Positions 1 through 10,061 of a DNA stretch of 23,126 nucleotides are shown here, piece by piece. The notes under the pieces were generated by a model. It ran no database searches. It saw only the letters and a list, made by a program, of their open reading frames with translations, and had not been told where the DNA came from. The position numbers and the translations under genes are program-made. The DNA is from Apostichopus californicus (Eukaryota; Echinodermata; Holothuroidea; Aspidochirotida; Stichopodidae): the NCBI GenBank assembly GCA_020650975.1, contig JAIPMN010007771.1, positions 5,592 through 28,717 of the forward strand, given 5' to 3'. Every line of letters begins with the position of its first letter. The stretch's first letter is position 1.

Positions 1-2464
1 CCCCCCCCCCCCCCCCCGCACGTTCTTCTCCCCTCGGACGCACGCACACAAATACACAAAGAGATCATCGTGATGGGCACCATTCTATATGAAAGACTTA
101 CGAAAATGCACTTTTGCATTTTTTACCCACAAAAATGAGGTGTTGTTTGAATAGCCCTACGCCTGCCTCTCCACACGGGCTCCGCTGTCCTGACTGCCCT
201 CAAACAATGACGCACAAGGAGAAAACTCATTCGGATGGGATACAATTCTAGATGAAGGTATTGCAAACCAAATATGCCTTCGCGATTTTTTAATCCATGT
301 GTACGTTTGAATTATTCATAAACTGAGGCTGAGCACAAACGAACGCACAAACATGCATATATAAGGCACGAACGCACATGTGTATACATATCACCGTGTA
401 GGCGGTATTGCATCGTATAATACACAAACAATACATGAATTTGCAACCAAACAATGAATTATATATTTTGCGTAATGGCAGGCTAGGCCAACACGCACGC
501 ACACAAACACGTAAACAAACACGCACCCCAGATATTCCGGCCGCAGAGAATCGGTACGAAACAATGCACGTGGAGTGATTGAGTTTATTCGTCGAATCAG
601 ACGGATTTAAAGCTATAAGCCGGTATATCTTGGTTTTTCTTCTGTATGTCATGAATGGTCTTTATAGGTGTCCGTATTAAAAAGAGCCAATTTGCAGATC
701 TTATAAGCTCCTTGTTCTGACAATATTTCCATCATATGATGCTGTCTATGCAAAGTTAATAATACTGCAAAGCGCTGCTTCTCTTGTGACGTTTTTTTTC
801 GGCTGCGGTAAAATATGGTAGAACAATGAATTTTGTGTTGATACATAGTGTTAGGCTGATCTTACCTCACCTGTGTTGTATTGTAACATTAGGTTCACAG
901 TTTTCACTTTTCGGAGTGTGTGTTTGCGTTTTCCACCGGCAAAGTGGGACATCAATTCTACGGTGTCTCTTAAGCGATAAATTACTTGATATATGTGAGC
1001 TTCCATACGAATATCACGAAAGTGGTATTTATTGACTGAGCGTTGAAAACAGGACATAACTTATGAATTTGGAATTTCTAAAACTGGCATTGAGACATGA
1101 CTCCCAACTTCCATCGTAAGTCAGGGGAGGGGGGGGGGGGTGGTTAGTACGGTTTTTTTTTTTAATTTCAGTTGGAGAAGAAGAGTTACTGTAGACCACT
1201 ACTAAGGATGTACACCCCTTTTCAATCACACACAAAAAAGTCGAGTATTATTATTAACACAATCTTACGCTATAATATAGACTTAATTTATACTCATAAA
1301 TAAAGTTGCACCTGCAAGTAGTGAGAATGGGTTTAAGAATGCTTTGGACAAGTATACTTTAAGCATTGTAATCGGGTCTGATTTTTTGATGTCTTCGGTT
1401 TTTTCCTCTCCCATTGGGGTCCTTAATGGGGACTTGAAGGTCGCCCAACTGATCCTTTTTTCTACTAAACTAAACTTACTTTAAATATGCCTCAGACTAA
1501 GTCTAAATTTTTCCTTTTTTTGTAGTGGGAGGGCAGAACTCCCCCCCCCCCACCCTCATACAGCTTTAACGACCCCAGGGAGATGCACTCGCATATAAAA
1601 GCCGTCATTCACCTCATGCTATCCTTCAAAATAGGTTCAGCTTCTATCTGAATTGTTTTTGGGTATTTGTTCATCACAAAGATATCTGCTACACCAGTTA
1701 AAAATTATAAATCTTTTCATTCTGTCACATTAAAATGTAATAGAAATGCAATACCTATTTAACAAAAAACATTAATTAACATATATTGATTTCAGTAGTA
1801 TAGATATTCATTAAAGAAGACAAGGAGAGTCACTTTGAACTACCATGCGCATGTGTAAAAACAACTTCACAAGTTACAGGAAACGAGTTTTAATCCCAGT
1901 ACATAAATTGTTAGCCCGGTGCCCCCGGAACTCAGACTTTCTGCGGCTGCGGGCTTGGATATATGTCCTATTGATTTGCTAACTTCTTCAATTGGCTTGT
2001 TATGATATAAACCATAACAGTGATTAATGATGTGTCACACTATCTTGTCGATATCTCCAATTATTTACAGACGTCTGCTATTATTTTTTGAAATTTTAAC
2101 AACAGTCGGCCAGAATAGAAACTGAGAATAAAGCAAACTGGAGGAAACTGTTCCAAGTCGTGAAACATGTGCGATCAAGTTTTTTTTATTGATATCAGAG
2201 TTGTCCCTTACATCCTCTTACATTCAGTTCTCTTAGCTCAGGAACGTATATTATATCATGAGAGAATATTTGGTCCAAAAAAAAGGGGAGAAAAAACTAG
2301 TTGGTGATAATATCTTCACCATGATAAAACTTGCGAACAAATAATCAAACGGCTTGCCATAGAGTTGGTTATTTTCCATAAGAAAAGAAAACATACTACT
2401 GGACAGATTCAGAGACGGAATTCGTCAAAACGTCGAAATCCTCGATCAAACGTTTAATTCCAGA
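1..2464. other. 5' flank of BUD13, no gene recognised
   Basis: No exon of a known family was recognised on either strand here. The stretch opens with a C homopolymer (1-17) and is CA/GT-rich up to about 560, which produces cysteine- and valine-rich spurious reading frames. The last few hundred bases before 2465 must hold the BUD13 promoter and 5' UTR, but no TATA box or initiator can be pointed to with confidence. A probable decayed transposon lies near 1112-1555. Confidence 0.6.
1112..1555 (+). mobile_element. probable decayed MITE related to the element at 10152-10493
   Basis: Two segments match the better-defined element at 10152-10493 in the same order and orientation. Bases 1112-1127 resemble 10215-10230 (CAT[C/T]GT[A/C]AGTCAGGGG), and the 18-bp TAAATATGCCTCAGACTA at 1482-1499 is identical to 10310-10327. 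The internal spacing is longer here (about 370 versus 95 bp), and a G homopolymer (from about 1129) and a C homopolymer (from about 1540) bound the region. No clear terminal inverted repeat or target duplication was found, so the ends are approximate. Confidence 0.35.
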
Positions 2465-2565
2465 ATGTCCACCATCGACCAAAAGGAATACCTCAAGCGA
2501 TATTTGTCAGTAGGGGATTCAAAACCAAAGAAAAAGCGAAAAAAGAAGCAACCAGTTGTGAAAAG
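2465..2565 (+). CDS. BUD13: BUD13 exon 1 (coding part)
   Basis: Encodes residues 1-34, beginning [19 protein letters not shown] and continuing into the lysine-rich PKKKRKKK run. It matches the start of metazoan BUD13 (an EYLKRYLS core). The donor is AAAAG|GTTCGA, leaving phase 2. Codon 34 (Arg) is completed by the G at 3522. Confidence 0.9.
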
Positions 2566-5500
2566 GTTCGAATCAAAAGCCCACCAACCGTACACCATAG
2601 CGATCATACTACCCTAACGTTAGCACCCATTCCGCGAACTTCATGCCAGGCTCAGACTGTTATACAGTACTCATTGCAAGCGTTACGCCGTGTCTAATGT
2701 CAGTTGAGTTAGGCCATTCTGAGCGTCTAGTCACAGTGAAATTATCTGTCATAATAATTTTGTATATATATATATATATATATCTAGGCTATAGCACTTT
2801 CGCTATAAGTTGGATTCAAAGTAGTAGTAAGTTAGGGCTTACGCTTAGCTTTTGCCTGATATAATTACGTTGTAAATTACTCCCATTAGGCTATATCCGG
2901 CACTGTTGTCAGTGTTGAATGCGTAAGGCTGACATGGATCTTGGTTCACGTACGCATTTTTGTGTGATCGATTGTCTAAAACTGTAAATAGTATTTCAAA
3001 AATACTTTTGGCCAAATACAGTATGTCTTTTTTTTTATGATACAGATACTAAGTCACTTAAGTGTAGCCTAGGCTTTAAAGTAATTAAAATTTACATCAG
3101 CAATCAGGTAATAATGTAGTTCTCTAAGGTTCTGTAGCAGTTTTGAAGGCTCTTATATAAAAGTATGGCCCTTGGGTACAAAACTGCTCTGCATCTTTGT
3201 ACTTGTATATGACTATCTTACATATAGCACTTTGTGATGCAATATCAGATATCCTCCGTTCAGTGGGAGGAAAACATGAAATCAAGCTTAATTATAGGAA
3301 ATTTATACTCCTAGGTTAGAATTAAGGCATCTAAGAGGCAACAGTAATATCGTATTCAATACTCAATCACTCACTGAACAAGATACATACTTACAATGAT
3401 GTTCTTTCATGTGATTTTTTGGGCGAAATGATTTGTCATGTGCAATCAAAGCGACCAGTTTCATTAACTCATTTTCATCTGTTAGAGTTGAACAAACCCA
3501 TATTTTTCTGTTTGCTTGAAGGACTATGGTTATTGTTGATGATGACGTGGACATCAAAGCTTTGGCACCAAGTAAGGAAACAGTAGAGAAGGTAGAGGAA
3601 GAACTATATGATGATGCACCCACAGTAGCTGGTGTCGTTGATGAGAGGCCAGAAGAAGATCAACGAATAGAGGAATATCGTCAGAGTACCAAGTGGAAAA
3701 TGTTAAAAGATAAAAGAGGTACATGTAACTGTCTTTACAATATAGTGCAGTCCATACACAAACCGGTGGCTTAGAAAGAGGTACATGTAACTGTCTTTAC
3801 AATATAGTGCAGTACATACACAAACCTGTGACTTAGAAAGAGGTACATGTAACTGTCTTTACAATATGGTGCAGTACATACACAAACCTGTGGCTTAGAA
3901 AGAGGTATATGCAACTGTGTTTACAACATACAGTACAGTACATACACAAACCTGTGGTAAAAAAGTTTTTTTATTGGGGTAAAAACTGTGACAATATCCC
4001 CAGATTTACAAGTAGGTGGGTAGTGAGAACAGAGCAACAGGTGAAAGAGGGGTTAGAGGGTCTGCAGAGAAGGGGTGTAAGAAGGGGTGAGGTGACTCCA
4101 TTGGAAGGATTAGTGGAAACAGAATCTTTACATTCATTGCAGAGAATATATGTTTATTGGCATAACTCAAATCACAGTTGGAATGGTGACATTATCTCAT
4201 TCTAGTCACAACTAAATAGAGGATACAGTACACAAATACCTGAGAAAGAGAGAGAATATTCCTAATCTCTGTGCTGTGCTAGTCCAGCTGAAGCATGCTG
4301 AAGCTACAGCTCCTTATCCCATTATGACTCGCACTGCATCTGATGCAATATTGACTGAAGGAAAATATGAGCATTTATAATGTTTGAATATCAATTTGAT
4401 TGAATCAAGTTTTCTGTTAGCCTGCACAGCACATGCAGTTGAATAGCACTTGAAATAGTTGGAAGAAATTCTTTTTCCAGGTGGAAACATTCCAAATGTA
4501 AACTTAAAGACCAATACTAAGCTAGAGCTGTCTGTTGTGAATAATCAGTTCAAATGAAGCCATGTCACCAAAACTAAGCCATACAACATGTGTCAAAGAG
4601 TTTCATTCTGAAGCACAGGTGCATCAGGAACCATAAATTATATAGTGGTGCTTTTCAAAAACTAAGACATAAACTGCTTGATATCAATCAGACTGTTCTT
4701 CTTTCTTCTTTACAGATGAAGAACAGAATAACTCCAGTGGCAACCAGCAGACTTCATTACAGAAGAGAAGACATGATTCTGACAGTGACCATTCACCTCT
4801 GAGGTCAAAGAACACAAATGGGTCAAATGAAGACCTTTCACCTCTCAGGTCGAGAAATAGACATGATTCAGATGTCGACCTTTCACCTGCGAGGAATAAG
4901 AATAAGAGGCACGATTCCGATAGTGACCTCTCACCTCAGAGGTCCAAAAATAGACAAGACTCAGATGGTGACCTTTCACCTCTCAGAACTAGAAAGAGGC
5001 ATGACTCTGATAGCGACCTATCACCTAGGAGGTCAAAGGTTAGACATGACTCAGATAGTGACCTCTCACCTAGGAGGCCTAACAAACAGGATATGTCCGG
5101 CAGCGACCTTTCACCCGAGAGGTCAGTCAGAAGAAGTAGACAGTCCAATAATGAAAGGAAAGGTCAAAGAAAGAGAGGAGATAAAAGACGGGAAGAATCG
5201 GACTCAGATTTGTCTCCAACGAGAAATGTTTTGGATAAAAGTGGAAAGATGAAGAAGACTCTCTCAGGTAATTTAGAGCTGCATAATCAGCTTGGTTCTA
5301 GGTTGAAAGCTGTGAACTCTGTGTCACTTTGATCAAGCTTTTTAATATTCATACCAAATGCAACAACCCTCAGTCTATCTCACAGCACTATATGGGTAGT
5401 AAAAAAACATTGGCTGCTCCTTATTAGTAAGTTACACACTGTTTAGGTAATCACAGAAAAGTTTGTGTGACCTTGTGTGGTCAGTAAACCACAAGTCTAC

Positions 5501-8500
5501 ACTGTGAGTTTGTTTGTGTGCCCTAATGTACCATTTACACATGGATCTAGCTGATTTGACCATAGCTCTGTCAAAGTATGTTCCCTTGGTTAGGGAGTTG
5601 AAGTCATTTTCTCATATCCTCGTAAACACTGCACTTCTTGTTACGCTCTATTGTAAAGTGTAAACCAATTTATTGTTTCCCCCCAATTGTGTGTAACCTA
5701 ACTCAATGTTTAAAACTGCAAGATGAACCTACTTCTGTAGAGGGGGGAAAATTTGAACGTAAGCTTTGTGATAATCTGATTCCAAATTATAAAAATAAAA
5801 AGGGTCCCTTATAACATGAAAAGAGTTTAGGAAAGAGATGGGGTGTGGGATTAGCTTTCAGGGGAGAGTGAAGGAACAAACTGTTCTCTAATGTGAAAAA
5901 ATTCGGCAAAAGTTGAAAGCAACTCGTGGCAATTGATACTGTTACACTTTTAGTTTGTGTATATCCAGTACGAAATCAAACAATGAATATCTAAATCCAA
6001 CTAAATGACAGCTATGAACTTTTAGAATGAAATGAATGAAAAGACAAAGTGGACTTCTGACTTTGAGTACTGATTTAATGTAAACCAGGGATTCTCTTAG
6101 CCTGTGGGCCACATCTAGCACACGAGGGATTTCGATCCAGCCCGCAAAGAAAATCGATCAAGAAAGGTTAAATTGAAGAAATATCTGGTTTCCATCTAAC
6201 TTTAAAACTTTAATTCTTTATTGGCAGGGCACAAAGCTGGTCTGCAGGATGCCAAGACTCTTAAAAAGGAGAATGAAGCAAACAGAAGAAGACAAGACAG
6301 ACTCTTTGAAGCAATGGGCGATGAGGACTTGGGTAAAAATTCAGGTAAGCAAGAGTTTAAAGTGTAAAAGAAAAATGTGGGGCAGGGGGGGTAGGGAGAG
6401 GGGGACTTGAAAATGAGTGGTAAATGGAGGAAAGAGGCTAGCAGAGGGAAAAAAAGCTTTCTCTTTGAAGTAAATGGCTGATTGTAGGAAGAGGTGAGAC
6501 AGCATCTTTCAAGTGATGGGTGATGAGGCCAGGGTGAAGATTCAGTTAAGCCTAGACCTTTTGGGAGGAAGTGGGAGGGGGAGGGTGGTGGGTGGTAGAA
6601 AGTAGGTAAGGTAATAGAAGCTTGTAGTTCAGGTAAGGAAATAATTAGGGTTTAGGGAAGAACTTTCAGCCAACCAGGGAGATTAAAGACATGTAGTAGG
6701 CTGCAACATTGGCTTGTCAGAGCAATTGGTGATAAGTAAATGAGGCTTTGCCTGAATCAATTGGGTCATAAGTTACTGAGGCCTTGCTTAAAACATCAAG
6801 GGGAGGAAGGAAGGGAATCTTGTGAGAAAGAGAAGGTCCATTTGTGATGGGAGTTGAGGAGGGGGGGGGGGGTTGGGGAGGGGTGGTTGTGGTAAGTAGA
6901 AGAGGACAAGAAAGACTCAGTAAGTAGGTCTATGTAGAATCAGGCTTTGGACAAATTGTCTGGTAAAGAAGTGTTGTTTGGGTATTAATGGGAGGCTAAA
7001 AGAGAATGAAGGAATCACCATTGAAATCTAACTGTTCACAGGTTGTACAATATATCGCTTGAGTTAAGCTCATTTTAATGTACGGATTGATCCCTGGCAG
7101 ACCATGAACAGTGATGTTCAGACTGTTCCAAATACAGTCACTCACCATTTGGAACGCCATCTCCATATTGACTGTTTGAAACTAACAGTTTTTGTCTTGT
7201 TTTGTGTTTTCATTTGATTTGCGACAGGTAATAATGATTATACCTTTTTTCCTGCTCTATAGTTTCAAGGTTAGGGTAGAAATTACTCATATTTTTTTTT
7301 GTATTTTTTTTGTTGTTGTCAATAGCGACTATTTTTAGAGACAAAGCCGGCAAGAAGAGAGATCTAGCGAAAGAGAAGGAAGAGCAGAAGGAAGCTGCTG
7401 CCAAGAAAGCTAAAGAAAATGAACAATTCCTAAAGTGGGGAAAAGGGTGAGATATGCCTTTCGAAAATTGAAATTTTAGAAAAAGCGAAGTATTAGAGGC
7501 TGTAAACAGTTGAAAAGCTTGCAAGGCCACTATCAATTCGACAGCAGAAGCTATTTTATTCTCTTATCTTTTGACATTATCTTGCATAAATGCTTTAAAG
7601 TACAGTTCCATGAACATTAAACTTTAGATCCTATCTGGTAGAATAAAAAAATAAAGCACGTTCAAGGAGGCAACATCTAGCAACTGTTTGTTACCACTTC
7701 ATATCATCAAGAGATAAGAATAGAATGATAAAGTTTCTTAAGTATATACACATTTATTGAATATAGATTACCAGTCATTGAGAGAAATTGTGAATGCAGC
7801 TGCTAGGAGTGACTTCATCAGAATGACGGACAAAGTTAGGAATGACAAAACCACCCATTGCATGTCCCACTTACGAGGGCCTGTTGATTAAATCCAGCAG
7901 AAATCTTAGAAATCCGTATATTTTGCCAAAATTCAGAATTCAACTGTAATTCAAAAGGAATTCCTTCATATATCATGCTGCAATATTCATCCAGTCTGAT
8001 CATTTACTACCTTTAATATAATTTCAGTCATTCTGTATTCATTTTATGTGTTAACCTTTTCAAGAATCTTACTTACTATTTATATCTAAATTCTTTTTAT
8101 CACATGCTGTTTTCTTTTGATATTTGATAGGTCTTTGAACTCCCTTCATTTTTGCGATATATTTGCTATTTATACTAGTTTTAATAAATGAAATGAAATG
8201 AGACACTCTTTTTCATACAAATTTATATGAACAAAATGCTGCAGAAAGTCTGTGAAGTTTTTAGTTTCTATCCACCAGTTCTAAACCTCAGCCCTGATTC
8301 TCATACATTACCTCTTTCTCAACGGATGAAAATCTTGTCCAGTAACCTGCACAATACCTCCCTCTTTCTGTCGGTTAATTTCAACCAACCTGAATTACTA
8401 AACCTAGCTAGATTACTCCTCTTAAAGTCATGTGCTGTTAGAAACCTTGAAAGCGTCGACAAGTCGTCTAGTTGTAGCAATTAACGGTCATTGTTTGATT

Positions 8501-9968
8501 CTGTCTCCTCGTCTTCCCGATCTGGTAGAATGGCACAGAAAGAGAGGCAGGATCAGTCAGTGGAGGATGCTGTCAAGGAAATGGCTAAACCTCTGGCTCG
8601 ATACGAGAATGATACAGATCTAGATGCCTTCCTCAAGGAGCAGGAGAGAGACGGCGATCCGATGCTGGCCATGCTCAGGAAAAAGAAGACCAAGGAGATG
8701 GAGCTCGCAGGAATCAAAGGTATTAACGTTTTAGTTTAGAGGATGTTTATTTCGGGACAGATTTTTTGTAGTTTTGAGTACAACTGATTTTTGAGATTGT
8801 CAACAATATTTACTAAACTTTCCCAATATTTATACTCAGCTTATATGATTGAAATTTATCAAGATAAGACACCCTTCTAGATTAGATCAGCAAGTTAATG
8901 AGTGACAATGATGATGAATTTGATCAAAATTGTAGATGGTAATTTTTTTCTAAGACCTGATTGTACAAGGGACATCCTGGAAACATCCTTACAGATTTGA
9001 CTGGTTCAAGCTTGTAAGGTTTTCCCCATAGAGATAATACAGGGCCTTGTAGTGCCAGTGACTGGAGCCAGCACAGTGGCTGGCAGGGCAAATTTTTAAT
9101 GGTCATTTGAGAGGACCAGGTTTCTGTTCAGACAACAGAAATCAGCTTTGGAAGGCGGTCTGGTGGATGACTACAGTAGTAGCTTACTTCAAATTCAGGT
9201 CAAACTGTAACAAAATACCCAAAAGAGGTAAAATGATAAATTGGTACCACCCTCCATCCCTTTGGAGATACTGAAATAAACAAAACTAGTGGGAGCCCCA
9301 TGATTCACCCAATGGGGTGAGCTTACAGGCCCAAAGTTAGTATTCTATATCACCTAACCTACACATCTCTCCCACTGTGTACATATCGATCATTTTTTGT
9401 TAATTTGCTACACTTTGTTTGTTTGCTGCAACCAAATTTGATGTGTGGACAACCAAAATGTAAGACCTGATTGTACAAGGGACATCCTGGAAACATCAGT
9501 AAAGATTTGCCCTGGCCGGTGATGGCTCGACTTACCACTGAAGCGTGTTGTTATAACTCTGATACCATACTTAACTATCAGTGTAAAGATAAGACTTTCT
9601 GATATTATGGGGGGAGTGTAGGGGGGAGGGGGTACAGTATATCACAGTGTAGGGTCATTATATTTCACATTTAGTAAATTGTATTTCACTGGTTCATATT
9701 TATAAATTCTTAAATTTTTCATTGGATAAGAAATTTATTGTGACCCAGGGAGCTTTCCACTCTTTGATGATGTATTATTCTTTCTCTCACAGAGAAACCA
9801 AAGTACAGAGGACCAGCTCCACAGCCTAACAGGTTTAAGATTCCACCTGGCTACAGATGGGACGGTGTCAACAGATCAAATGGATTTGAAAAGAAATATT
9901 TTGCAAGGACAGCCAACAACAAGGCCATGCAAGAGGTTAAATATAAATGGAGTGTCGAAGATATGTAG
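2465..9968 (+). CDS. BUD13: BUD13 homolog, RES complex subunit (complete, 7 exons, 484 aa)
   Basis: BUD13 (Cwc26 in yeast) forms the RES complex with Snu17/RBMX2 and Pml1/SNIP1 in the nucleus. RES binds the activated spliceosome and promotes splicing and nuclear retention of unspliced pre-mRNA. The join is 2465-2565, 3522-3718, 4716-5267, 6228-6344, 7326-7446, 8529-8719, 9793-9968; the total is 1455 nt with phase kept at every junction. Visible features are a basic cluster PKKKRKKK (residues 21-28), the conserved VDDDV patch near 37-44, a VDERPEE motif, nine degenerate copies of [10 protein letters not shown] in exon 3, a charged helical stretch (exons 4-5), and the Bud13 C-terminal domain (exons 5-7) with [39 protein letters not shown] and a terminal KWSVEDM. 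The start ATG has A at -3 and encodes a human-like SKAEYLKRYL-type N-terminus. It lies tail to tail with UBA52. Length is shorter than human BUD13, mainly through fewer Ser-Pro repeats. Confidence 0.96.
2566..3521 (+). other. BUD13 intron 1
   Basis: GT-AG intron of 956 bp. It contains a short TA dinucleotide run (2763-2783). No other gene or repeat was recognised. The acceptor is TTTGCTTGAAG at 3511-3521. Confidence 0.85.
2763..2783. repeat. (TA)n microsatellite
   Basis: Uninterrupted TA dinucleotide run of 21 bases in BUD13 intron 1. Confidence 0.95.
3522..3718 (+). CDS. BUD13: BUD13 exon 2
   Basis: Encodes residues 34-100, including [13 protein letters not shown], a glutamate-rich linker, [15 protein letters not shown] and KWKMLKDK. 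These align with the human IVDDDV and FVDERPEEVKQMEAFRSSAKWK blocks. The acceptor is AAG|G and the donor AAAGAG|GTACAT (phase 1). The donor is the first member of a 62-bp tandem repeat that copies the last six exon bases and the splice site three more times downstream. Confidence 0.94.
3713..3957 (+). repeat. 62-bp tandem repeat (4 copies) starting at the BUD13 exon 2 donor
   Basis: Copies start at 3713, 3775, 3837 and 3899, an exact 62-bp period; the fourth is slightly short. Each begins AAAGAG|GT, so the last six coding bases of exon 2 and the 5' splice site are copied. Copies 2 and 3 keep AAAGAGGTACATGTAA unchanged, and copy 4 has GGTATATG. Splicing from a copied donor would add 62, 124 or 186 nt, and translation would stop at the TAG ending the first copy (3772-3774), giving an abnormal C-terminus after KDKRG. 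Confidence 0.95.
3958..4715 (+). other. rest of BUD13 intron 2
   Basis: Intronic sequence without a recognised repeat or gene. The acceptor TTCTTCTTTCTTCTTTACAG at 4696-4715 has a good pyrimidine tract. Confidence 0.8.
4716..5267 (+). CDS. BUD13: BUD13 exon 3 (Ser/Asp-Pro repeat exon)
   Basis: Encodes residues 100-284. It is built of about nine degenerate repeats of [10 protein letters not shown] followed by short basic linkers, and ends in a lysine/arginine-rich segment and [10 protein letters not shown]. Human BUD13 has the same kind of arginine/aspartate/serine-proline repeats, which are likely phosphorylated and disordered. Repetition at DNA level keeps reading frames open on the other strand and in other frames; those are shadows. 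The phase is 1 at both ends, so the exon could be skipped without a frameshift. Confidence 0.95.
5268..6227 (+). other. BUD13 intron 3
   Basis: GT-AG intron of 960 bp (donor CTCAG|GTAATT, acceptor TTATTGGCAG). It is plain AT-rich sequence apart from a hAT-like terminus at 6086-6155. Confidence 0.85.
6086..6155 (+). mobile_element. hAT-type transposon end fragment
   Basis: The sequence begins CAGGGATTCTC and continues TGTGGGCCACATCT with a later CCAGCCCGCAAAG. This resembles the common start of animal hAT/Charlie-type repeats (CAGGGGTTCTCAAAC followed by gGCCCGCGGGCCACAT). No matching opposite end was found nearby, so it looks like a truncated remnant. The identification is from memory of the family consensus. 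Confidence 0.5.
6228..6344 (+). CDS. BUD13: BUD13 exon 4
   Basis: Encodes residues 284-323 ([20 protein letters not shown], then [19 protein letters not shown]), corresponding to the human segment around AKTGLVLTDIQREQQELKEQD. It is 117 nt, in phase 1 at both ends, so it is a symmetric exon. The donor is TTCAG|GTAAGC. Decayed copies of its 3' half lie in the intron that follows. Confidence 0.92.
6379..6404 (+). other. G-quadruplex motif in BUD13 intron 4
   Basis: G runs of 4, 7, 3 and 5 (or more) are separated by loops of 2, 2 and 3 bases, 35 nt downstream of the exon 4 donor on the transcribed-sense strand. Further G-rich stretches lie near 6560-6595 and 6858-6888 in the same intron. RNA G-runs close to a 5' splice site can affect its use; that role is inference here. 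Confidence 0.6.
6459..6551 (+). repeat. decayed copies of BUD13 exon 4 plus donor
   Basis: Bases 6486-6551 align with 6284-6350 (the end of exon 4 and its donor) at roughly 75% identity with one gap. Landmarks are GAGACAG, TCTTT-AAG, ATGGG-GATGAGG, AGGGT and ATTCAG. The donor is broken, TTCAG|TTAAGC instead of TTCAG|GTAAGC. Just before it, 6459-6487 (CTCTTTGAAGTAAATGGCTG) matches the middle of the exon again, suggesting a second, overlapping copy. The frame is not maintained. Confidence 0.7.
6898..6918 (+). repeat. third relic of BUD13 exon 4
   Basis: This 21-bp segment matches exon 4 bases 6284-6304 at 19 of 21 positions (AGAAGA-GACAAGA-AGACTC). Shortly after it comes a GTAAGT (6921-6926). 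It is probably another fragment of the exon 4 duplication array in intron 4, although the purine-rich context makes chance similarity possible. Confidence 0.45.
7326..7446 (+). CDS. BUD13: BUD13 exon 5
   Basis: Encodes residues 323-363: [20 protein letters not shown], then a charged alanine/lysine helix ending QFLKWGKG. It aligns with human ETVFRDKSGRKRNL and the YAQWGKG block, the start of the conserved Bud13 domain. The acceptor is TTGTCAATAG; the donor AAAAGG|GTGAGA leaves phase 2. Confidence 0.94.
7447..8528 (+). other. BUD13 intron 5
   Basis: GT-AG intron of 1082 bp. No gene or clear repeat was seen. The acceptor is CTCGTCTTCCCGATCTGGTAG, ending at 8528. Confidence 0.8.
8529..8719 (+). 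CDS. BUD13: BUD13 exon 6
   Basis: Encodes residues 363-427, including [20 protein letters not shown], then [19 protein letters not shown] and a lysine-rich tail. It matches human NVEDAMKEMQKPLARYIDDEDLD and REQEREGDPM, a highly conserved part of the Bud13 domain. The donor is ATCAAAG|GTATTA (phase 1). Confidence 0.96.
8951..8987 (+). repeat. 37-bp direct repeat, copy 1 (BUD13 intron 6)
   Basis: Identical over 37 bp to 9461-9497 (begins TAAGACCTGATTGTACAAGG), with weaker similarity for another dozen bases. The copies are 510 bp apart in the same intron and orientation, so this is either an intron duplication or two copies of a dispersed repeat. Confidence 0.85.
9461..9497 (+). repeat. 37-bp direct repeat, copy 2 (BUD13 intron 6)
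   Basis: Second copy of the segment at 8951-8987. Sequence before the repeat is unrelated between copies, so the left boundary is sharp while the right fades out through an AGATTTG similarity. Confidence 0.85.
9793..9968 (+). CDS. BUD13: BUD13 exon 7 (terminal)
   Basis: Encodes residues 427-484 and the TAG stop. It holds [28 protein letters not shown] and the terminal KYKWSVEDM, which are nearly identical to the human C-terminus. In yeast this region of Bud13 docks on Snu17 through a conserved tryptophan, here the W of YRWDGV. The acceptor is TTCTTTCTCTCACAG. Confidence 0.97.
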
Positions 9969-10061
9969 GAAAACTGAATTAAGATGTATGCCGGATGGAA
10001 CAAACGAGTGTGTGGTTCTAATGCTGACATTGGGTTCCTTCTATGAGCTGAACACTGGGGC

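Noticed and set aside
290-652. Minus-strand 120-codon frame
   Set aside because: Composition (Cys/Val/Arg runs) follows the CA-rich repeats; no family resemblance.
649-846. Minus-strand 65-codon frame with ordinary amino-acid composition
   Set aside because: It reads fairly protein-like, but I recognise no family and could not pair a convincing acceptor with a donor; left out without other evidence.
3909-4205. Open frame overlapping the fourth 62-bp repeat
   Set aside because: It starts in intronic repeat sequence and is not compatible with BUD13 splicing phase or homology.
4936-5148. Antisense open frame (SLSESCL repeats)
   Set aside because: Exact shadow of the BUD13 Ser-Asp-Pro repeat exon on the opposite strand.
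8905-8960. Box C/D-like pair (ATGATGA ... CTGA) in BUD13 intron 6
   Set aside because: Spacing is too short and there is no terminal stem; the CTGA belongs to the 37-bp repeat.
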